DNA from: Paragyromitra xinjiangensis
Taxonomy: Eukaryota; Ascomycota; Pezizomycetes; Pezizales; Discinaceae
Direction of reading: 5' to 3'
Length of the DNA: 64,000 bases
Assembly: GCA_038503065.1 (NCBI GenBank)
Contig: JBCAMK010000005.1
Coordinates: 496,001-560,000 of the forward strand
The notes beneath the pieces are model-generated. The model saw only the letters and a program-made list of their open reading frames with translations, made no database searches and was not told the origin of the DNA. Below, in pieces: positions 34,954 through 45,800 of the stretch. Both the position numbers and the translations under genes were made by a program. Position 1 is the stretch's first letter; every line of letters starts with the position of its first letter.

Positions 34954-36494
34954 TCAAGCTTTTAACTTGTCACTCTCACTCTCCCTATCACTCCCACTAT
35001 TCCCGCCCCCTACAACCTTCTCCATCTCCACCCTCTTCTTCTTCCTCCATCTCTTCTCAACCTTCCCCAACGCCACCTCCCTCGGCAACCTAAACCCCAC
35101 ACGAAACAACCTCCTCCCCTTCCCCTCCACCGCAAGCTCAACCTCCACCTCCTCACTCCGGATCTCAAACCCCAACCCCTCCCTCACACTAGCCACTACA
35201 TCCACCTTCACTACATCCAGCGCCCTTCTCTCATGATACGTATACACATGAATCCACGGCATAACCACATGTCCAATCCTCAATCCTTCATACAGCCCCC
35301 TAAACGCACTCAAAAACTCCAACCCCCCAACCGAAGCCGGAACCACAAAGTGATTAAACAAAGTCGGCAACTTCATCAACATCGGCTTCGGCGGTGGGGC
35401 AGCTTTATTATTATGCGGCTTTGGCAACGCGACCCGCTTCCTTAGAGCTAGTAGGGACTTGACAGCGGTCTGGAGGAACTCACGAGGGGGGAGATTAAAA
35501 GTGTAGATGAGATCCGGGAGAGGCGGGGATGGTGGGATATTTGATACGAGGGAGGCATGAGTGAGTGGGTTAGGGTTGTTGGCGTATACGAGGTGTCTTT
35601 TTTTCGCAGCTTGAATGGTGAGGGTGCCAGGGCCTGCGGAGACTTCTGCGATTGCGGACCGACGGGGGAATTTTGAGAGGAGGTGTTTGGTGGCGTAGAT
35701 GAAGGTGGGGTCGTATTCGGTGTGGGCGTAGTCGAATTTGAGGTCGCAGCCGGCTTCACGGACGGTTACGGTTGTGGTGGGGTCGCCGGCGATGATGGTG
35801 AGTGGGGAGGTGGGGGTGGGTTTCGTTACGATGGTTTTGAGTTGCGGGGTTTTGCTGAGGAGGATGGAGGCGATTAGGGTTTGGTAGGGGGTGTATTCGG
35901 GGCTGAGGGCTAGGTTGCCAATGTGGCCGATGGGTTGGAAGCTTCGAACGGGGATGGGGAGGTCTTCAGGGAGGATTGCGCGGAGGATTTCTTCTGTAGG
36001 GTGTTAGTGGGAGGTCTGGGAGAGGGAGGGAAGGGAAAGAGTACCGTAAGACCAGTAGTCATATTCGAGCTTAAGGTGGTGGGACACCAACCCCAGCCAT
36101 CCGAGACTGAGGAAGTTCTGAAGCGGTTTACTATAATTCTGCAGATCTGCCCAGTGTTAGTGACGCTCGGTATCTCGAAATGTGTCATACCATCATCTGG
36201 CTTAATCCCCGGCCGGAGCAACAGCAGCGTACGGTCCTTATCCCCACGAGGTACTATCACAGTTGGATGCTTCATCCGTGGCGCATCGAGCACGTCTGGA
36301 GCACATTCTCGTTGCACTCGGGGAATGTTCCGTTTTTCAAAGATGTCGGCTGCAGCGAGTGGGATGGTCTTGCGGAAGAAGGACCGGTCCAGGGTTTGCA
36401 TTGCCCGGTTTATAGGCGGGAGGAAGAGATCGCGATAGTGCTGCAGGCATTGTCAGTTGTGGTGGGAGAGGGGTGGTGGGGGACGTACAGCCAT
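34954..36494 (-). CDS. Divergent Trm5-like tRNA (guanine37-N1)-methyltransferase homologue, likely inactive (465 aa)
   Basis: Exons 36494-36489 (MA), 36440-36191, 36146-36045 and 35993-34954. Introns of 48, 44 and 51 bp start GTACGT, GTATGA and GTACTC, and phases fit, giving 466 codons including stop. The N-terminus matches the Trm5 family: [49 protein letters not shown] and GHIGNLAL. Trm5 uses S-adenosylmethionine to make m1G37 in tRNAs. Here the motifs of its catalytic core are altered: the D-x-[MF]-A-G-x-G-P-F loop reads [11 protein letters not shown] (236-246), the NDLNP motif reads NNPNP (258-262), and the NLP motif before EFL.AFRG reads VVPAS (336-340). Length is normal and no frameshift is needed, so this looks like a maintained pseudoenzyme or a fast-evolving paralogue. 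The two-residue first exon is tentative; translation could start at an internal ATG (NRAMQTL). Confidence 0.75.
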
Positions 36495-39346
36495 TGCTGG
36501 GGGGGAATGGTGATGGTGGGGGTGAAGTAGCCACGTGGCTTGGCGGGGAGATTGTGGATTAATGTCTTGGGAATCGAAAAATAACACTCCAAGAGGAAAT
36601 CCATCAAATCTAGAACCATCCGAGATATCGAAGCACAATCTATCCTTTCTGATGAAACGAAGCCGTGGCGGAAGAAAGGTAAGGGTTTTTAGTGTTGTGC
36701 AGCAGTGTGGTGGGAGGTTGTCTAGAATAGACTAGTTTTTCAAACTCACTCCCGACAAGATAAATTCTAACAATCTGATATATCTGCAGGAAGGTCAAAG
36801 TACTTCTAGAATTTATCTTACCAGCTCTCTTGACCTCAAAATTCCATTACGGATGAAAGCCAGAGAGCCACTTAATGAGGCGACAACGGCAATGCCACAC
36901 TCAGAACCAGGAGCAGCCTCATAGCACAAAAGACCGAGTTGAAAGATACAAATAGAGTCAAAAGATAGGCTGGAGATAGCCTATCTATTTGTCTTGTTTA
37001 TATTTGTAAACTTTGTTGCGGACAACAGAAAGTTACACCTGTTAGTGGGCTATGCTGTCGTCGTTGTCGCCTCATCAACACCTACAACTGGGACATCATG
37101 GTGATTCGGAGTTTGGGCCGTTTATTTCAGTTGTAATTGGCGGGTTGTAATATCGAGTGATAGATTGTGATACCGATAACACCCACTCCTATCTCAACAT
37201 GGGAAGTATTGATCTTACTAATGACAGTTCCACAGTACGTCTCTACCATACACAAGTTACTATAGTTCGCCGTGGGGTACCATTCAAGCATCTACGACCA
37301 CAACCCCAATTCCTCAAATCTCAAGTTCCGTTACAAAGAAAACCACTCACGCCAAGCTAACCCTCCACAGCGAACCTGCTTTGACATTCTGAGGGTGATC
37401 GTACAAGCCGATATCATCCCAAGCACACCCGGAGACGCCGAGCCGCTCAAGGTTGTTCCTTGACGTTAATGCTTACATACCATGTACGTTTACATTTAGG
37501 TTCCACACAGTCTGCATGTTCCAGCCCTATCCGAGAAAAAGTGCGGGGTGAGACTGGGTTAGGTAGTTCCTAATTGGAGGTGGTAGTCAACGGCGAATAA
37601 GAGTGGTGGAATTAGAGTTAAGATTTCTTTGTTAGCCAAGCTGTAGAACCACGGCCTTCCCCGAATAATTAATCCAACGGTGCAGACACCACTTAATGAA
37701 CTAACCTACAAGGGATGGATCTACTACCTCCCTGCGCCTTGAAAAAAAACCCTCACCTCCATCCCCCGCTAACATCTGCAAGCTTGCAGCCGTACCGCTG
37801 GTCTGTATTCGTGCCTCAATATTAGATCCTTGCCGTTAGTATCATCGACGCGATCATCGCACATAGGTGAACGATTACACGTCTAGGAGCAGATCCTCAT
37901 TAGATATTGTACTACAGGTGTAGAGGTAAATCTGATGATAGGTGAGGTGCAAGTAAGAGTCCCCAATTCTCTTCCCCTTTCCAGATCTCCCTGAGAAACC
38001 TGATAAAGATGTTAAAAGATAAAGAGATATTATAGAGAGCTTGAGTCCCTCGAGAAAGTACTGCACCGCCACCTACCATAAGACTACCCGTAGTACGCGT
38101 CGGGTGGTGAAACTCGGTGTAACATTATGTCACAGGAGAACGGAGGTTGGGCTAATGGACAGGCTGATCGGTGGTGGTGGTAGTGGTGGAATGTGTATGG
38201 CCTGGCTGCTTCATGTTGTTGGTAGGGTGGTTGTTTATGAGTAGTTTATATTCGCTGTTAATGAGTTAGGGTGGAATTTGCTTTGTATCTGAGACGTGCT
38301 ATTAGGATTAGTTTTTTTGATTTCGATTTTAGAATACGCCTTACTATGAGGGACGGTTTAAATGATGTTGGTTTTTGGGTTTTGTTGTCGCAAAGGGTGC
38401 TGGGCCTGAATCGAGGGCATAGGAGGATCGATGAGTTAAACGAGTTCCAACCCCCAGAGATGTGTTGACGTGTCTCTCAGACCCGAAGCTGGTACTCGGT
38501 AACTCCCTTACCTACTTTGATCGGGGTAATTACCCTAAAGATGTTTTGTAGAGTGTTATAATTTCATCTGTATTTCCTTGTATGTTACTAACCAGCCATA
38601 TCACTGCCTTCCATATTTATTCCTGTGTTCTAAACCATTTTATCACATTCTCCCCACCACCGATCTAATTAGTTAATTTGCCCATCATACTATCCTCTCG
38701 ATATAAATATTCCTCTTTGACAGCCCACAGTAGTCTTAGCTGTTAGTTACTCTATCCCGTTGAGTAATCGCTCCAGGATGTGATCATTTACCATCACTCG
38801 TGAGATCCTATTTCCGCTGTTTCTGTATCCAGGCTCCAGGGACTAGCTGAGGGAAACACAATGCACCAATATATCTGCCCCTTCCTTTCGCTCCTACCCC
38901 GTCATGCTATTGTCACCCATCGCCCTTGGTACATGTAGTTTATGCTAGTGTGTCAACTTGCATGTAATCCACGCACCCGCCCCCACGCCAAGCATCAGCC
39001 AGACATGTGGCGCCACCGAATTTTCGTCATCGCCCGCCACAAGCACTCTAATTCAACGTCGCGTCTTCTCCACCGCAGCGCGTCCCAGTTTCTGCATTCC
39101 CATACGTCCGATCTTCCGACGGATACGGTCGCTACCGGTGCTTAATCCCGGAGGGAACGGACTTGAATCGGCTCACGAGGGGAGCCCTTTCGTAGGGGCT
39201 AGGATGTGGCAAGCAGGAGATGCCCAGGTTCGTGATGAAAGAACGATTGGTTTGTTCCTACATTTGCTTGCGCTTGGATTCGCAAAAATGTTGACGTAAA
39301 TCGTGGTTTAGGAAAACCTTCTGGTCGGCTGGCCTCGTTCGAAGGG
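36495..39346. other. Intergenic, weak ORFs only
   Basis: The first ~150 bp hold the promoter of the Trm5-like gene. No other gene is supported to 38.9 kb. At 38942-39299 two overlapping frames look partly coding, including a mitochondrial-presequence-like RRVFSTAARPS, and may contain 5' exons of the next gene. No phase-consistent splice was found. Confidence 0.4.
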
Positions 39347-41362
39347 TTGCATGTGGTCCCGCTCATAGCCATCAGCGCAAAGACCCTACTGTCGCCTCCA
39401 ATCACGTACTGGGAGAAACTGCCATCACAAGCTCGATCAAGGGATCAGACGCGGGAGAACAGCGTATGGCAGAATCTTTCATTTACATTAAACCTCCGTA
39501 AAAACAAGGCGAACGGGTATCGATACATCAGTTTATTTTGCGAGCCTTCGCCTCCTCTAGGCATCGCACCGGAGTTTATGGAAATCACATGGTCTTTTAA
39601 AGGCACGCAAGTGGTTCTGGGAAGGGTTACGGAGACGTTTGTGAATCTACGAATATCTTCGATGGGTGCCCGTCGCGTAGGGCCCAGTATTTCTTCCCCA
39701 GAGTTAAGACACAAATGGACTGTGATTCCTGATAACCTTAGGAATACTTTGCGGAAGACAGATGGTGCTGCCGGCCTGGGAGCAGATGGTGTCATGGACC
39801 TAAGAGTTGTGGTAGAAAGGGAGTCTGATATTGAGGTTCTGAAATCATTTTTTGCCGAGACAGAGTCGGAAGGGAGTGGCAGCCTGCCGATGGGCGACCT
39901 ACCGATGGGTGACTATTGGCGGCCAAATTACGACGAGCAGAAAGCCGATACGAGACGACGGTTTTCGAATTCATCGGTTCCTACCGAGCCACGAGCTATG
40001 CGGCGAGAATCCATAATTACTAGAAGCCAAACTAATCACCAGCCTAAGGCTTCTTCACGGCCGTCTGCAAGCTCTTCGGAAGCTACCGTTTCCGCCGAGC
40101 GTCGCCCACAGACAAATCCTCACTTGGACCCCAATGTCTACGATCCTTTCCCGGGAATGCCTGTCGCAGGGCCCCTCTCAGCGTCTCGCACCACGGCACC
40201 CCCAACATCGACATCGTCCCCAGCATCCTCAACCTCAGCATCACCAACCCCAGCAGAGACCTCACAAGCTCTAGCAGAATTGCAATTATCTGACGGCGAA
40301 GGCCCCACGAATTTTGGGAGCTCAGAAAGAGAGGGGGATAAACAAGCCGATTCCGACTCGAGCTCGAGCTCATCTTCGGCGTGGTCTTTTCTCGCCAAGT
40401 CTAAAAGGCAGAATTTAGCAGCTGGGGAATCCTCTTCGTCCTCGCCGTCGTCGTCAGAACCCTCTCCTTCCCCACCACCATCGCCGCCGCCGCCGCCGCC
40501 AAGGAGAATTCCAAGACCTATTGTGGTCAACTCCGAGTCGGAATCTTCGGATGTTGAAATCGTCAGCGTTAGAGAGAATATTGAGGCTGACGGTAAACGA
40601 AAAAAGAAACGGAAGTCTGGGGATGGGAGTGAGAGGAAGAGCCAGGAAGGAGCGAAGGCTAAAAGGAAGAAGAAACGACGAGAAGTGGTAGAATCGAGCG
40701 GTGCAGAGGATGCGTCAGCTGCTGTCCTAGAAGACCAAGAGGAAGGAGGGATGGAAGAGGAGGGAGGCGATGAGGAGGCTGAAGTGGAACGGAAGAAAAA
40801 GAGAAAAGAGAAAAGAAAGAAGAAGAAGACTGTTGATCTCGACAATGACGGAGATGTCGAGATGGCCAGCGACGAAGGTGGCAGGTCCACCAAGAAGAAA
40901 AAGAAATACAAGCGTAAGGCTGATTCGGAATCAGCTACTCCAGTGTTATCAACTACAAAGTCGACAGCTGAGAAGAAAGGGAAGAAGAAAGGGAAGAGCA
41001 AGGTTTCTCAACTCCAGTCCGAGTCTGAGGGGCCTTCTTCTAGACCGAAGTCATCCGGATCCCTGAAGCGCAAGCACTTCAGTTCAGATGGCGCCGACAA
41101 TGATGAGTCCGACAACGAAGAGGTAGATGTTAAACGAGAACGCCTGAAAAGGCGTATCACCGAAATCAACCTGCAGAAACATGAACTGCGGGTGGAGGAG
41201 GGAGAAATCAAAGCAATGCTACATCGCCTCGATTTCGATTCTCGGAGACTCGACGATGCAGGCATCTACAGGGCGCACTGCGTTTGTAGTGCCTGTGGGA
41301 AGTATGGCCACAGGAAAAATTCTTCAATCTGTGAGCTATATTCCGGTCGGAGGTGGAGATGA
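39347..41362 (+). CDS. Lys-rich nuclear protein with TAF1-like zinc knuckle (5' end unresolved)
   Basis: The frame is open from a stop at 39236 to TGA at 41362. The first in-frame ATG is at 39578, but the sequence before it (SVWQNLSFTLNLRKNK ... ISLFCEPSP) is protein-like, so an upstream exon probably exists. The first ~160 codons look like a folded domain of unknown type (MEITWSFKGTQVVLGRVTE ... LRISS). After that come Ser/Pro-rich and acidic stretches, then long Lys/Arg runs of KKKRK type that are likely nuclear signals. Near the end are a charged helix (ERLKRRITEINLQKHELRVE) and CSACGKYGHRKNSSIC-ELY, a C-x2-C-x4-H-x6-C knuckle in the style of the TAF1 C-terminal knuckle, which also ends in a C-x-LY pattern. 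A chromatin or transcription role is inferred. Confidence 0.6.
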   Translation: MHVVPLIAISAKTLLSPPITYWEKLPSQARSRDQTRENSVWQNLSFTLNLRKNKANGYRYISLFCEPSPPLGIAPEFMEITWSFKGTQVVLGRVTETFVNLRISSMGARRVGPSISSPELRHKWTVIPDNLRNTLRKTDGAAGLGADGVMDLRVVVERESDIEVLKSFFAETESEGSGSLPMGDLPMGDYWRPNYDEQKADTRRRFSNSSVPTEPRAMRRESIITRSQTNHQPKASSRPSASSSEATVSAERRPQTNPHLDPNVYDPFPGMPVAGPLSASRTTAPPTSTSSPASSTSASPTPAETSQALAELQLSDGEGPTNFGSSEREGDKQADSDSSSSSSSAWSFLAKSKRQNLAAGESSSSSPSSSEPSPSPPPSPPPPPPRRIPRPIVVNSESESSDVEIVSVRENIEADGKRKKKRKSGDGSERKSQEGAKAKRKKKRREVVESSGAEDASAAVLEDQEEGGMEEEGGDEEAEVERKKKRKEKRKKKKTVDLDNDGDVEMASDEGGRSTKKKKKYKRKADSESATPVLSTTKSTAEKKGKKKGKSKVSQLQSESEGPSSRPKSSGSLKRKHFSSDGADNDESDNEEVDVKRERLKRRITEINLQKHELRVEEGEIKAMLHRLDFDSRRLDDAGIYRAHCVCSACGKYGHRKNSSICELYSGRRWR

Positions 41363-41908
41363 TACTTTAGTTTTAGAGTCAATTGTTTGTATATATGTAG
41401 TCTACACCTTGTATATTTGAGGTTGGTCATCATGGATACAGTGACGCTATCATTAATATAAGTAGATATCATGCGCTGAAGACTTGAGTGAATCACAATG
41501 ACTCACTCGATATAAGACGTCCATGATTTACAAGAATTCTAGAATCCCTGTTCCCTCCGTGTAATCTTCCTAATCCAATGTATGTTGGTTGATTTTTATT
41601 GAAAGTGTAGCCTGATAGACAAGAACAGAATCTGAAGTAAACAACCCTCTACAGGCACGTCGCCTTTAACGCACACAAAGCCTTCAGGGTTTCTCCAACA
41701 CTACTCCTACATATGCGGTGAGAACCGAAGCCCACCCAAAACCGCTGATAGGCTCAACGGAAAGTTCCTCCATAGCTATGATGCCAATCCCAAAGAATTC
41801 ACCCGAGGAAGCAGGTCGGACGGCACCTATGAACCCTCTAATAATTTATGTTATTCAGACAGCTCTCAATATTGATCAAGGGACGGTAACCACGCCCCCT
41901 ATTGTGAA
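41363..41908. other. Intergenic between convergent genes
   Basis: 3' flanks of the zinc-knuckle gene (+) and the zinc-finger gene (-). No coding frame supported. Confidence 0.45.
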
Positions 41909-42829
41909 TCACGGGTTGAAACGCCACCCAGGAGGTCCTTTGCATGATGCACAAGAGCAGTCTGCCCGAGTCAGCTTTACAAGTTAAGTCTTATCCAAAG
42001 TTCTCAACTCACCTTCATTAGAATTCTGCTCAACACTCCCCATATATTTAGGAAGACTATTTTTAGTTTCTTGGCCGACATTACTTCTCTCAAGCGGAAC
42101 TGTTCCTCGGGGTGCCGGAACTGCTGGGGTAGCCAGAAGATGTCTCTCATTCGGAAGATATACTTCGGGAGTAATATCAACCGTGCTTCGAGAAACCGGT
42201 CCACGAGCAGGTTTATAGTTGCTGTCCTGCGGCTTGCCTACATTTATACTTTTAAACTTATAATTTATATTCTTGAAACAATCCCTGGAACTGAGGAGAT
42301 GTTTGTGCAGACCTCCCCAGCTCTTAAAACGTCGTCCACATTTCTGACAGTGAAACCGATGCCTAGAATTGTAGCACATGAGCATTTCATGCATGCCCTC
42401 GATAGGTCTTTCGCATCCTCGCTCTCCACACAGCATCTTGCATTTCTTGCTGCGCTTCAGATGTCCGAACAGATAAAAGTCTTTTGCAAAGATCCGGCAA
42501 CAGCAAGGACAGCACCTGCTCTGTTCGTTCACTGCTTGTGGGATAGAGTAATCATCCTCTGATCCCGAACTTCTCGAAGAATCCGAATTCCCTGGTGTTC
42601 CGGGCGAGGTGAAAAGGTCTCCGGACGATTTCTCTCCTGCTGTTCCAGGAACCCAATCATCTTCGAGCGATGGAGAAGGCAGACTAAAGTACTGTGCATC
42701 ATTTGGACGATAGCGAGGAAGGGAGAAAATATGACGTGGACTGAGAGAGCTTCCATTTTTATTTGAGCCCTCCTTACGCTGCAGTCCAACCCAAACATCT
42801 CTGATTCCAGGTACCGTCAGTACAATCAT
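41909..42829 (-). CDS. C2H2/C2HC-type zinc-finger protein, 2 exons (289 aa)
   Basis: Exon 1 is 42829-42013, with a 51-bp intron (GTGAGT ... GCTGAC ... GGCAG) in phase 1, and exon 2 is 41961-41909. The N-terminal 100 residues are Ser/Pro-rich. A Cys-rich segment (RCCPCCCRIFAKDF ... HLKRSKKC) lies around residues 106-130. A clearer finger (HCQKCGRRFKSWGGLHKHL ... C) lies around 160-184 and ends in Cys instead of the second His. Exon 2 adds a short Cys cluster (DCSCASCKGPPGW) that would be lost without splicing. A role as DNA- or protein-binding regulator is inferred. A 5'-UTR intron (GTATGA ... TTAG) may lie just upstream at about 42840-42870. Confidence 0.65.
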
Positions 42830-45800
42830 GGACACCTATCTAAGAAGAATAAAAACTAGGCTTCATACCTCTGAAACGAACCCATCTTGAAGATATAAAT
42901 GAAGATATCTGTAGCTCGTGACCTTAATGGGAGTCGATCGTTTTAATACTCAGATACGTAAAGCTATACGATAAAATTCAGATTCGGAAGCAATTATGTT
43001 ATAAGCACTCTACCAACGAGTTTTTAACTCCGAGTCAAAGTATACCAGCGGAAAGCTATCAATTCAAAGCAAGTCAGAAGCTAAGTGTATTAGCAAAGGG
43101 ATAATAAGTTAAGATAATAGGATTTGAAATAACCGAATCCGACGTCTTAGGGGAGAGGTAGTTGATGGAAGAGATCAGAAGAGCAAGAAGGAGAAAGGTA
43201 GGTTAATTTATCACTCCAAGACGTGCTAAAAATTCTCGCGATGTCTCGTGCCATCACTACACCACATGACAAGCTAAATACATATTCCAACCGTGCCATG
43301 TTCGGGGTTCATATTTTCGCATATGTACCATATCTTTGATGTAAAATCATTGGTCAGACCCCAGTGCATGAGGCCAATTCGTATTCTTTCGGTGAAGGAA
43401 ATCTCACCAGACCCCGCCTAACCCTTAAACCCGAAAAAGATAAAATCCTCAATTCCAAATCCTCCAAACAAGCCGCGAGTAGGAAGAGGTTTCTATATAT
43501 CAGTTGGTACATCAAGCAAACAGCCAAGATCTAACAGAAGAACTCTACTCACAAAATCCTACCCCCGAGGAAAATGCATATTTGGTAGATACCCAGCATA
43601 ATTCAGGAGCCAAGAGTGTCCCAACTCCAAATCCAGCAAAAACAGAAAACCACGAGTTAAGTACTCACTACTCCCATAGCCATCTAATCAGGCGACATGA
43701 TACTTAAATAAGCCGCTGCAGACCCATCTTAAAGAAAGCCGCTCAGAGATCCAAAAAAGCAGCATCGAGATCATTGCCAAGCATAGCGTTCACACTTAAT
43801 CCACCGTTTCCCTAATACACACATACAAGTACTTTTCCCTATTCGTGATACAATCGGCTATTCAATATTACAGAGATTTGAACCAATCAAGATATGGAGC
43901 GAATATAGTGAGAAACAGCATCAACAGCCCGAAAACTCCCATAAATGGCTTGATCAACAAAGTGGCGGTGCCATACACCACTGCTTTGAGTCTTGTTCAC
44001 CCAATAGGGCGTCCCTCTTCATTAGAATCCTTGTGTCATTGAATACCCGATTGTATCATGAGTGCACTAAAACGTCTAGCCTTAGTCCCCGTTTCATGGG
44101 AGAGCCAATCATAACTTATGTATCACCTTCGAAAACAAACATTAATGATGTGACCGGTGATCACGTGGCAAGCTGATGTGACGCAGGGCTAGGGTTACAG
44201 GCCTGTGCATACAGGTATCACCCGCCTAATCCCCAAACCGAATGTCCGCCTGGCTTCTGACTCGCTTCCCAACTCCCTTCAACCACTGGCACCCATTCCT
44301 TTATCCTATCCACCTAAAATCCATCTATCATCATGTCTAGTACAGGAAGTACCAATCAGCCCGTGGAAAACCGCTATTCTCTTCAGTTTCCCCATTCACT
44401 TCAGCTTTTTCCCCTCCTAGATCCCAACTGCAAATTTGTCTCGAACATCCAATATACAGACCGGCAGGAACTATGCAACAGTCCATTTTTCCGATAACAA
44501 AAGGACATCAACTTATTGCGTGAGCCAGATGAGTTGGCCGGCTAGCGCGCCCGATGCAATCGGGATAAGTGCCTCTCCTAGACTGGAGAATATGGCAATG
44601 TACCAAACAAGATCCGAGTTGGATTGCGAAAAACTCCAGGACTATCCAGGTGGCACTAGTCTAGGAAGGGGTTACTCAAAATCGTCCATTCGTATAAAAT
44701 CACAAGACTTCCCTCAGGCCTAAAGGTGATAAACGATGAACTTGGGAAATTCACGGGGCACAAAATTATCCTATCCTGTAACGTTGAACCCACCCTGAAG
44801 TGCCCAGATAAAGGCGTTAATATGTTGGCTGACGTGAAGGTTTCAAACGTTTAGCATACCGCAAGTCTCTACCGGAATGGGACAGTCAAAGTAGACGGTA
44901 AAGCCATCGGAGCTATGAAGAGAAGGGCAGTGAGCTGGAGAATTGGTCGTACTGAAGAGGAAGGGAGGCTCCTAGTGATAGGATTATAGGTGGCGGGAGC
45001 AGTGGTGGAGTTGAGTGAGGCTTCGAGGAGAAGGAGGGGAACGAAGGAGGAAAAGAAAGGTAGGAGAACATTGAAAGAAAGAAAGCTGGATCCCAACGGC
45101 AAAGAGATGTTGGGAGACCCTGTAGCAGGGAAGATGTAATCAACTTCGCACGGATCAAGAATGTATCGCATGCTCACGCGAAAAACATGAGCCTGGTCAG
45201 GAAGGTTTTGCCTGTTTATAACCGTGATACAAAGTAAAAGTAACACAGGAGGTGGTAGAATCCACCATACGCCACATTTGAAGAGCACGCAAGGGTCCAC
45301 AATCTATAAAAGACACCTTTTGTGGAACATCCCTCGAGATCGCTGGAACCGGAAAGGAGAGCATTTCCAATGGCGCAGTATGGGGTAGATGCTGGAATAG
45401 TGGGAGTTGGGTAGTAGACATGATGCGTAGTACTAGGTCAGTTACCAGACACGAACACAGAAGATGAATATTGTAGTGTAGGGGAGCCTGACAAGGACAC
45501 ACCACATCACACCACATAACTGCATGAATTAAAATCTACGATAGATACATGTACATATTTCCATAGGCACTCATAGATTCTCCACCCGCATATATAGAAT
45601 TGAATCCCTTTCGGCCGCTCCTCAAAAATTTCCGGGTAACCGTGTCAACGCTTGGGGAGGCCATTCGCAATATTTATGCTATGCATGTAATCTTAAGCCT
45701 GACGCAATACCTATATCCAGTCACAAAATATCACTCGCCATCACTACCCAGAGAAAAGTTGAGGAAACTGCTTTCTATCACGCGCACCCTTCATCCCCAC

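Noticed and set aside
35567..35577. Telomere-like GGGTTAGGGTT inside the Trm5-like gene
   Set aside because: It encodes part of the Asn-Pro-Asn-Pro motif, so its presence is explained by coding and it is not counted with the others.
35448..36401. Other long frames over the Trm5-like gene on both strands
   Set aside because: The spliced minus-strand frame carries all family motifs; the other frames read as Pro/Gly/Thr low-complexity shadows.
40138..41001. 287-codon minus-strand frame rich in Ser, Phe and Asp
   Set aside because: Antisense shadow of the Lys/Ser-rich low-complexity coding region of the zinc-knuckle gene.
44869..45517. Candidate gene starting MSTTQLPLFQHL on the minus strand
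   Set aside because: The first 74 codons look fair, but the continuation lies in another frame and no canonical intron joins them.
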